Below are positions 7,612-13,181 of a stretch of DNA of 19,702 nucleotides, piece after piece. The stretch spans positions 1-19,702 of the forward strand of contig JAIPDY010000034.1 of NCBI GenBank assembly GCA_021737445.1. The letters run 5' to 3'. The notes below the pieces were generated by a model. The model worked only from the letters and a program-made list of their open reading frames with translations, had not been told where the DNA came from and ran no database searches. The DNA comes from Desulfotignum sp. Lineage in GTDB: Bacteria > Desulfobacterota > Desulfobacteria > Desulfobacterales > Desulfobacteraceae. Numbering within the stretch: the first letter of the stretch is position 1; the number at the start of each line of letters is the position of its first letter. A program made the position numbers and the translations under genes.

Positions 7612-8037
7612 ATGAAATATCGGAGAGGGAGCCATACAAAGTTCAAAATTGAGTATCATTTTGTTTGGGTGACCAAATATAGGTATCATATATTGCAGGG
7701 AGATATAGCCTTGCGAGTAAGAGAGCTTGTACGCCAAACATGTGAGCGATTTGAGATGCACATTTTGCGTGGCGTTGTAAGCAAGGACCATGTACACATT
7801 TTGGTGTCAGCTCCACCGAACTTATCTCCATCTGATATAATGCGCAGAATTAAGGGGCGGGTGTCCCGGAAAATATTTGAAGAGTTTCCGCATGTAAAAA
7901 AGCGTTATTGGGGGAGGCATTTTTGGGCACGAGGATTTTTTTGTGTAACGTCTGGAGAATTGACAAAAGACATGATTGAAGAGTACCTTGAGCATCATTT
8001 TGAGAAGGACCCGAATGATAACTTTGATGTCGAGTGA
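7612..8037 (+). CDS. tnpA: IS200/IS605-family Y1 transposase TnpA
   Basis: This 141-residue HUH single-strand transposase has the family opening YHFVWVTKYRYHIL and the metal-binding HUH pair in KDHVHILVSAPP (His60 and His62). It also has the RRIKGRVSRKIFEEFP helix, the RYWGRHFWARGFFC block, and MIEEYLEHHF with the catalytic Tyr125. Length is normal for the group (about 130-150) and all catalytic residues are present. The enzyme would excise and insert the element as single-stranded circles by a 5'-phosphotyrosine intermediate. A TATAAT hexamer ends only seven bases before the ATG, and no convincing Shine-Dalgarno exists (only GAAG), which would fit low or leaderless expression. No tnpB partner is encoded. 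Confidence 0.93.
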   Translation: MKYRRGSHTKFKIEYHFVWVTKYRYHILQGDIALRVRELVRQTCERFEMHILRGVVSKDHVHILVSAPPNLSPSDIMRRIKGRVSRKIFEEFPHVKKRYWGRHFWARGFFCVTSGELTKDMIEEYLEHHFEKDPNDNFDVE

Positions 8038-8041
8038 ATTA

Positions 8042-8110
8042 ACCGGCCTAAAGCCGGTATTGCTGGACTTTCAGTCCGCGAGTTGAAACCCACCGGCTTG
8101 CAGCCGGTGG
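8042..8110 (+). repeat. Right-end structured region of the insertion sequence (three hairpins)
   Basis: Three stem-loops follow the transposase stop: ACCGGC/GCCGGT (8042-8047 with 8053-8058), GGACT/AGTCC (8065-8069 with 8073-8077), and the nine-base CCACCGGCT/AGCCGGTGG (8090-8098 with 8102-8110). The last is the expected right-end transposase-binding hairpin. The first two exceed what transposition needs and may act as a terminator or as a structured RNA. Confidence 0.65.
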
Positions 8111-8219
8111 TCGTTTAGTATGAATACTTGATTCAATTTCCTCAAAAAAAACTCGTTGAGTTATATCTGAACTGGATGATATCATGAACCTGTCCACCAT
8201 TGATTGAGGCCATCTGAAA

Positions 8220-8248
8220 TTGACAGCATGGCATCACACCGTTATAGT
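8220..8248 (+). promoter_or_regulatory. Sigma70-type promoter of the Mth938/ABC/PAS/SDR operon
   Basis: TTGACA (8220-8225), a 17-base spacer and TATAGT (8243-8248) give a near-consensus promoter. Transcription should start near 8255, leaving a leader of about 34 bases before ATG 8289. The TTG of this -35 box is in frame with the following gene and could be mistaken for its start. Lying immediately downstream of the insertion sequence, it gives the operon a promoter independent of that element. Confidence 0.75.
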
Positions 8249-8276
8249 GGTTCACATAATTTACGGAGGTAAAAAA

Positions 8277-8283
8277 GGAAGAG
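8277..8283 (+). promoter_or_regulatory. Ribosome binding site fixing the Mth938-like start
   Basis: GGAAGAG lies five bases before ATG 8289. A stronger GGAGGT at 8265-8269 sits 18 bases upstream of that ATG and 14 before a minimal ATG-CTA-TGA frame at 8284. The placement supports 8289 rather than the upstream TTG at 8220. Confidence 0.6.
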
Positions 8284-8288
8284 ATGCT

Positions 8289-8633
8289 ATGATAGATTCA
8301 TATGCATTCGGCAAAATGACAATCACCGGAAAAACATTTCGCAGGGATCTTATTATCCTGCCGGATGGCACGGTTCTGAGCCCATGGCTGAGAAAATCCG
8401 GCCACCGGCTGGAGATATGCGACCTGGAAGCGGTTCTTGACAGCCCTGCAAAGATTCTTGTGATCGGCACCGGAAAACCGGGTCTCATGAAACCCCATGC
8501 CACACTATTTGCCGATCTTAGGGAAAAAGGGGTAACCGCCATGGTCATGCCGTCAAAGCGGGCAGCAGAAAAATTCAATTCACTGGCAGGCACCTCAAAT
8601 GATGTGGCCGCCTGTTTTCACCTGACATGCTGA
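8289..8633 (+). CDS. Mth938-like domain protein
   Basis: This 114-residue protein matches the Mth938-like fold (DUF498/598 type). It opens MIDSYAFGKMTITGKTFRRDLIILPDG, then has SPWLRKSGHRLEICDLEAVL, ILVIGTGKPGLMKP and KGVTAMVMPSKRAAEKFNSLAG. The central VIGTGxxG...P turn and the late (V/I)xxMPSxxAxxxFN motif are characteristic. A mammalian relative (AAMDC) is linked to adipogenesis and NDUFAF3 to respiratory complex I assembly, but the bacterial role is unsettled. It is first in a five-gene operon: the ABC ATPase ATG follows its stop by seven bases. No cysteine pattern, membrane segment or signal is seen apart from a C-terminal Cys. Function is left open. Confidence 0.78.
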   Translation: MIDSYAFGKMTITGKTFRRDLIILPDGTVLSPWLRKSGHRLEICDLEAVLDSPAKILVIGTGKPGLMKPHATLFADLREKGVTAMVMPSKRAAEKFNSLAGTSNDVAACFHLTC

Positions 8634-8640
8634 GGCAAGA

Positions 8641-9555
8641 ATGAAAGAGCTGGCCATCAAAGCCAAAAATGTTCACAAAACATACGGTAATCTCACGGCT
8701 GTCAACAATTTGAGTTTTGACGTGCCAAGGGGAATCTGTTTTGGATTTTTAGGGCCCAACGGCGCCGGCAAGACAACCATGATGAAGATGCTGTTCGGCA
8801 AAGCAGAAAGAGATAGTGTACAGGGCGGTGAGGTATCTGTGTTTGGATATGACCCGAAAGAAAGTGCGCTTGAGATAAAATTTTTTACCGGCATTGTGAG
8901 CCAGGAAGACAACCTTGACCAGGAATTGAGTGTCATTCAGAACCTGATGATCTATTCAAAATTTTACGCCCTGCCCGCAAAACAGGCCCGGATTTTTATA
9001 CAAAATGTGCTTGCGTTCATGGAACTTTCAGACAAAAAAGACGCGCCGATCCGTCAGCTGTCAGGCGGAATGAAACGCAGGCTTCTGATTGCACGGGCAT
9101 TGATCAACAACCCGAAACTGCTGATCCTGGATGAACCGACCACGGGACTCGATCCCCAGGTACGCCACATGATCTGGGACAAACTGCGTGATCTCAAAAA
9201 ACAGGGAGTAACCATTCTTTTGACCACCCATTACATGGAAGAAGCCTTTCAGATATGTGACGATCTGATCATCATGAACAAAGGGGAAAAGGTGATGCAG
9301 GGCCCGCCTGCATACCTGATCGACAAACATATTGAAACATATGTACTGGAACTCTTACATACCGGCGACAAGACATGTGATGCCAAAGATGCTGTGCGCA
9401 CCGAATTCATGAACAACCGGATGCTGCTGTATGCCGATGATTTTGAAATAATCAAACAGATCTCGGATCAGTTCAAGGCAGGGGATTTTATATTGCGTCA
9501 ATCCAATCTTGAAGATGTGTTCCTCAAAATCACCGGGAGAAAACTGCATGAATAG
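8641..9555 (+). CDS. ABC transporter ATPase, NodI/DrrA-like
   Basis: This 304-residue ATPase belongs to the ABC-2 export class. It has Walker A GPNGAGKTT (38-46), a Q-loop in VSQEDNL (Gln88), signature LSGGMKRR (140-147), Walker B LILDEP (161-166) with Glu165, D-loop TTGLDPQ and switch His197 in LLTTHYMEEA. The TTGLDPQxRHxxW and THYMEEA blocks are those of NodI and related exporters. The C-terminal 90 residues form the variable accessory domain common in this group. It overlaps the following permease gene by eight bases, so a two-gene exporter is evident. Substrate is unknown: NodIJ exports lipo-oligosaccharides and relatives export drugs or polysaccharide, and nothing here chooses between them. 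Confidence 0.9.
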   Translation: MKELAIKAKNVHKTYGNLTAVNNLSFDVPRGICFGFLGPNGAGKTTMMKMLFGKAERDSVQGGEVSVFGYDPKESALEIKFFTGIVSQEDNLDQELSVIQNLMIYSKFYALPAKQARIFIQNVLAFMELSDKKDAPIRQLSGGMKRRLLIARALINNPKLLILDEPTTGLDPQVRHMIWDKLRDLKKQGVTILLTTHYMEEAFQICDDLIIMNKGEKVMQGPPAYLIDKHIETYVLELLHTGDKTCDAKDAVRTEFMNNRMLLYADDFEIIKQISDQFKAGDFILRQSNLEDVFLKITGRKLHE

Positions 9556-10354
9556 CGCGCGCACCATGGCTGACCTCGGACCGGTCAGGCCTCCCACTCT
9601 TTATCAGCGGATATTCAGTGTCTGGCTCCGTCATGTCCGCGTATACACCAGGCATCTGATCAGCAACGGATTCCCCCCGTTTGTGGAGCCGCTGATATTC
9701 CTTGCCGGAATCGGACTGGGCCTGGGGAGCTATGTCGGACTGATAGACGGGAAAACATACATCATGTTTCTTGCCTCCGGAATCATTGTCCCGCCGGCAA
9801 TGTTCACTGCCACGTTTGAGTGTACCTTTGGCACGTTTATCCGCCTGGAGTTCGATAAAGTGTATGACGGCATGATATCCGCTTCCCTGACAGTCAAAGA
9901 CATGTTCATAGGGGAAATTTTGTTTGCCGGAACCAAGGGGTTCTTTTTTTCCTGTGCTGTCCTGACAGTTATCGCGGGCTTTGGCCTGGTGGAATCGGGC
10001 ATGGCCGTATTCACACCGTTCATCGGGTTTATCACCGGCCTGATGTTTGCGGCACTGGCTTTGTTTGTCACCTCTTTTGTCAAAAACATCAACCACTTCA
10101 ATTTCTTTTTTACCGGTGTTGTCACCCCCATGTTTTTCTTTTCCGGTATTGTGTTCCCCCTGGACAACCTGCCTGAATTTGCCCGGTGGATAGCGGCGCT
10201 TTTCCCGTTAATGCACGCGGTAAGACTGGTGAGAGCCTTTTGTTTCAACAGCTTTGATCCGGGATTGTTTTTCAACCTGGCCTACATGATCATATTTATT
10301 GCCTTGTTCGGGAGCATGGCCATAAAGCGCCTGAAAAAACGGATTGTCAACTGA
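9548..10354 (+). CDS. ABC-2 permease, NodJ-like
   Basis: This 268-residue inner-membrane protein has about six hydrophobic segments: PPFVEPLIFLAGIGLGLG, YIMFLASGIIVPPAM, FFFSCAVLTVIAGFG, PFIGFITGLMFAALALFV, FFFTGVVTPMFFFSGIVFPL and LAYMIIFIALFG. The ABC-2 signature region TPMFFFSGIVFPLDNLPEFARWIAALFPLMHAVRLVR is typical of NodJ/DrrB permeases. ATG 9548 is chosen because GGGAGA lies seven bases upstream and gives the usual short cytoplasmic lead RIFSVWLRHVRVYTRHL; a longer frame opens at 9509 but has no site of its own. It would pair as a dimer with the ATPase encoded just before it. The next gene starts 13 bases after the stop. Confidence 0.9.
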   Translation: MNSARTMADLGPVRPPTLYQRIFSVWLRHVRVYTRHLISNGFPPFVEPLIFLAGIGLGLGSYVGLIDGKTYIMFLASGIIVPPAMFTATFECTFGTFIRLEFDKVYDGMISASLTVKDMFIGEILFAGTKGFFFSCAVLTVIAGFGLVESGMAVFTPFIGFITGLMFAALALFVTSFVKNINHFNFFFTGVVTPMFFFSGIVFPLDNLPEFARWIAALFPLMHAVRLVRAFCFNSFDPGLFFNLAYMIIFIALFGSMAIKRLKKRIVN

Positions 10355-10367
10355 AAAACCATCCATT

Positions 10368-11486
10368 ATGAACAAAAAACCGACATATGAAGCGCTGGAA
10401 GCCAGAATCCTGGAACTGGAACAGGCTGCCGGCTCCGGGCCTGAAAACAGGGACCAGAATATTATCCGGACATTGTCGGAAAGTTTTCAGCAGCTGGCTG
10501 ATCTTTCCCAGGATGCCATCTACCTGTTTGATATCGAATCAGGGACCTTCCCTTTTTTCAACAAGCGGTTCCTGAACCTGTTCGGAGGCAGGCAGGCAGG
10601 ACAGACCATATTATCCTCAGCCAGTGTTGCCCAGCACATTCACCCCGAAGATGTCCACAAGCTCAGACAAGCCAGAAAGCGCACCCTGGCGGCCGGTGAA
10701 ACAAAAGGTGATGTCGAATACCGCTACATCGGTTCCGACAAAACCACCAGGTGGATGCATGACCGGTGGTCCGTGGTCCGGGACAGTAAAAACAGGGCCG
10801 TGGCCATAGAAGGATTCATCCGGGACAACACACAAAAAAAACAGGCACAAGAAGAACTCGAACACAGCCGCAACAGTGCCCTGATAGGCAGCTACATTGT
10901 GCAGGAAGGGCGTTTCAGATATGTGAATCCCGAATTTTGCAGAATTACCGGGTATACCGGAGAAGCGCTGACCGGCATGCTGTCTTTAGACCTGGTCCAT
11001 CCGGATTACAGGGACCATGTCCGGGACAGCGCAAAACAGATGCTGACCGGGCAGAGAACCACCCCTTATGAGTTCCGTGTTGTAGACTGCACAGGCCGGG
11101 TGAAATGGGTGATGGAAACAGTCACCTCTGTGAAACACGAGGGGACCCGGGCAGTTCTTGGGTATTTCATGGACATCACCCAGCAGAAACAGATGGCACA
11201 AGAGCAGCAGGACAAGGAAAAATTACGGGCCATTCTTGAAATGGCAGGCGCTGTGAGCCATGAGCTGAACAACCCGCTGCAGGTTTTGTCGGTCGGGATC
11301 GAAAAACTGGGGGACCCAACCCTGGAACCGTCCAAAAGAGAAGCGTTGATCCGGCTTGTCAAAAGTCACACCCAGCGGATCATAGAGCTGTCTTCCAAAA
11401 TTCAGAAAATTTCCCAGTATGCCACCAAAGACTATGTGCAGGGCAAAAAAATTTTCGATATCGATGCAGCCTCGAATGAAAAATAA
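10368..11486 (+). CDS. PAS-PAS-HisKA signalling protein lacking a kinase ATPase domain
   Basis: This 372-residue protein starts with a coiled lead (MNKKPTYEALEARILELEQ), then PAS domain 1 (about 33-157), PAS domain 2 (about 167-277, with RYVNPEFCRITGYTGEAL and the PAC end VLGYFMDITQQKQ), then a dimerisation helix pair of HisKA type (about 283-352). The H-box AVSHELNNPLQVL contains the phospho-acceptor candidate His298. The frame ends about 20 residues after HisKA; there is no N-box, G1 or G2 motif, and the next gene begins 50 bases on. The protein has no membrane segment and is probably cytosolic. It may be phosphorylated by a separate kinase or work as a PAS-driven dimer. I chose ATG 10368 over TTG 10344, whose codon falls in the previous gene's last residues. 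Confidence 0.87.
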   Translation: MNKKPTYEALEARILELEQAAGSGPENRDQNIIRTLSESFQQLADLSQDAIYLFDIESGTFPFFNKRFLNLFGGRQAGQTILSSASVAQHIHPEDVHKLRQARKRTLAAGETKGDVEYRYIGSDKTTRWMHDRWSVVRDSKNRAVAIEGFIRDNTQKKQAQEELEHSRNSALIGSYIVQEGRFRYVNPEFCRITGYTGEALTGMLSLDLVHPDYRDHVRDSAKQMLTGQRTTPYEFRVVDCTGRVKWVMETVTSVKHEGTRAVLGYFMDITQQKQMAQEQQDKEKLRAILEMAGAVSHELNNPLQVLSVGIEKLGDPTLEPSKREALIRLVKSHTQRIIELSSKIQKISQYATKDYVQGKKIFDIDAASNEK

Positions 11487-11524
11487 ATTTTCCCATGAAA
11501 ACGAAGGATTCAAAGCCTGGAAAT

Positions 11525-11531
11525 GGAGGGG
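11525..11531 (+). promoter_or_regulatory. Strong ribosome binding site fixing the SDR start
   Basis: GGAGGGG lies just before ATG 11536, with the GGAGG core six bases away. It decides between this start and the upstream in-frame ATGs at 11419 and nearby, which fall inside the PAS gene. Confidence 0.75.
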
Positions 11532-11535
11532 CGAT

Positions 11536-12291
11536 ATGCCTGGAGTAAAAGGACGGGTGACACTGGTAACGGGTGCAGGGCGCGGCATCGGCCGGGTGAC
11601 GGCAAAACTGCTGGCATCCCGCGGTGCACGGGTCATGGCGGTTGCACGCAGTGAGAATGAACTCAAATCCCTGGGGCTGGATTATGTTGCAGCAGACCTG
11701 GGCACACCTGACGGATGTGCCCTTGCAGTAAAAGAAACACGCGACCGCCTGGGACCGGTATCGATCCTGGTGTGCAATCACGGTATCGGCTCGGCCCATG
11801 AGCAAGTGATCTGGGAACAGGCACCGGATCTGTGGCGAAAAACCCTGCGCATCAACCTGGACGGCCCGTTTTATCTGTCGCGGATCGTTGTCAAGGACAT
11901 GATTGCACAGGGGTATGGCCGGCTTGTGTTCACCAGCTCCACGGCCGGACAGAAGGCGGAATATGCCGGCAGTGCCTATACCAGCTCCAAACACGGCCTG
12001 CTGGGCCTGATGCGCGCGATTTCCCGGGATGCCGGGCCCCATGGCGTGACATCCAATGCAGTGCTGCCCGGATGGGTGCGGACATCCATGGCTGAAAAAT
12101 CAGCCGGAGAAGAAGCCACACAGCAAGGAATAACCCCGGATGAGGTGTGGAAGCAAAGAGCGGCCCTCTACCCGGCAGGCCGGGTGGTGACACCCGCAGA
12201 GGTGGCTGAGGTGATCGCTTTTCTGGCATCCGAAGAATCCAGCGGCGTGAACGGGGAAGCCATCACCGTGGCTCTTGGCGGCCTGGTTTAA
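11536..12291 (+). CDS. Short-chain dehydrogenase/reductase (SDR)
   Basis: This 251-residue classical SDR has the nucleotide-binding TGAGRGIG (12-19), an Asp in AADLG (Asp54) for adenine contact, NHG at 81-83 in place of the usual NNAG/NAG, and Asn107. The catalytic set is Ser135 with Tyr148-x3-Lys152 (FTSSTAG...YTSSK), and NAVLPGWVRTSM comes after the active site. It ends with VIAFLASEESSGVNGEAITVALGG, the usual FabG-like tail. Basic residues after strand 2 (VARSE, Arg38) lean toward NADP(H). Length is normal. It would interconvert a keto or aldehyde group and an alcohol; the substrate is unknown. It is last in the operon, and its stop codon overlaps that of the convergent MFS remnant. Confidence 0.88.
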   Translation: MPGVKGRVTLVTGAGRGIGRVTAKLLASRGARVMAVARSENELKSLGLDYVAADLGTPDGCALAVKETRDRLGPVSILVCNHGIGSAHEQVIWEQAPDLWRKTLRINLDGPFYLSRIVVKDMIAQGYGRLVFTSSTAGQKAEYAGSAYTSSKHGLLGLMRAISRDAGPHGVTSNAVLPGWVRTSMAEKSAGEEATQQGITPDEVWKQRAALYPAGRVVTPAEVAEVIAFLASEESSGVNGEAITVALGGLV

Positions 12292-13170
12292 TCGGCGGTC
12301 CGTGCCACCAGGATCACCCCCAGGGCTGCTGCCAGGCCCATGGAGGCAAAGGTGAGGCCCCAGGAAAAAAAGGTGTGGCCCCCGCCGGAAAGATCCAGGA
12401 CCCACCCGGCTGCAATGGTGCCCAGGGCGGCGGCCCCGAATCCGCCCAAAGACTGCAGGGCCATGGTGGCGCCCCGCAGATCCGGCCGGGCCGCAGTTAT
12501 CACCCCTGCATGGATGGCGGCGGAATCTCCCTGGAAGAATATGGTGTACACAATGCACAGCACCGCCAACCAGGCCGGATCCAGCCCGGCGCTGAACCCT
12601 ATGGTCATGGAGATCAGGCATGACACCCCCATGATCAGCATCACCATGGTTTTGCGGGGGAACCGTACCGCCACCTCAGCCCCGGCAATGCTGGCCAGCA
12701 TGCCTGCGATGCCGGCCACTGCCATGACCGTGGTGGGGATCAGCCGGAGTTCCGATCCGGGATGCACAGACAGGTTGAAGGCCATGAATGCCACCAGCCA
12801 GGCCCGGGCCGAAGCAGGCTGTGTAAAACGCGATGCTCCGGGGCTGGGCAGACAAAGACAGCCGGTCCATGAGGGCCTTGAGCCCGGGTATGAAGGTACC
12901 GGCCAGAGAAATGCCGCACAGGGCCCGGAACAGGAGCGCAGACCAGAACCCGCCGGACAGATATGCAAATCCCAGGTTGGAGATGATGCCGATGACGCAG
13001 CCGGCCAGGTCCCAGATCTGCATGAAATGGGGCAGCAGCGCGGGAAAGGCAAACACCCCCAGCATGCCGGCCACCTCGGCCGCACACAGACCCACCACCT
13101 TCACCACAGGATGTGAGAAACCACTGTCAGGCGGCTGGGGTGTGTTTTTTACTGCCTGTAAAGGTGTCAT
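12288..13170 (-). pseudogene. Decayed MFS transporter with two internal deletions
   Basis: Two reading frames together give fragments of one major-facilitator protein. From 13170 the first frame encodes TM1 (AAEVAGMLGVFAFPALLPHFMQIW). It then jumps at about 13000 straight into TM3 and TM4 (FWSALLFRALCGISLAGTFIPGLKALMDRL), so TM2 (about 40 residues) is missing in frame. At 12801-12810, within the palindrome GGCCCGGGCC, the frame shifts and the sequence passes from IAFYTACFG (near TM5) to AWLVAFMAFNLS (near TM7). About 100 residues are therefore missing. The second frame then runs intact through TM8-12 to 12288. Roughly 290 of an expected 390-400 residues remain. It lies 11 bases after the beta-barrel gene stop, so it was once the fourth gene of that operon. 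Deletion sizes are inferred from family memory. Confidence 0.75.
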
Positions 13171-13181
13171 GAAGGATTTGT

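Larger units (their letters stand above)
7551..8118 (+). mobile_element. IS200/IS605-type insertion sequence with tnpA only
   Basis: A Y1 transposase gene is flanked by foldback ends rather than terminal inverted repeats, as expected for this single-strand-transposing family. The left hairpin (7560-7575) and right hairpin (8090-8110) are each preceded by the same motif, GTTAAAACCC at 7551-7560 and GTTGAAACCC at 8082-8091. No tnpB/accessory gene is present. The transposase is undamaged, so the copy may be active. The outer boundaries are estimates, because this family makes no target duplication to mark them. The element sits directly behind the helicase terminator and in front of the promoter at 8220, so it interrupts no recognisable gene. 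Confidence 0.8.

Noticed and set aside
7551..8118. REP-associated (RAYT) transposase rather than an insertion sequence
   Set aside because: The protein has the IS200 opening FVWVTKYR and length, and each side has its own single foldback end rather than an array of REP units.
8141..8166. AACTC-GTT-GAGTT hairpin after the insertion sequence as a terminator
   Set aside because: The stem is only five AT-rich pairs and is followed by mixed sequence rather than a T run.
9530..10096. 188-residue minus-strand frame opposite the permease
   Set aside because: It is charged, repeat-free shadow sequence; the + strand encodes a recognisable ABC-2 permease.
12340..13116. 258-residue + strand frame across the MFS remnant
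   Set aside because: Its Pro/Arg/Ala-rich translation without membrane segments is the complement of the MFS coding strand, which shows clear family motifs.
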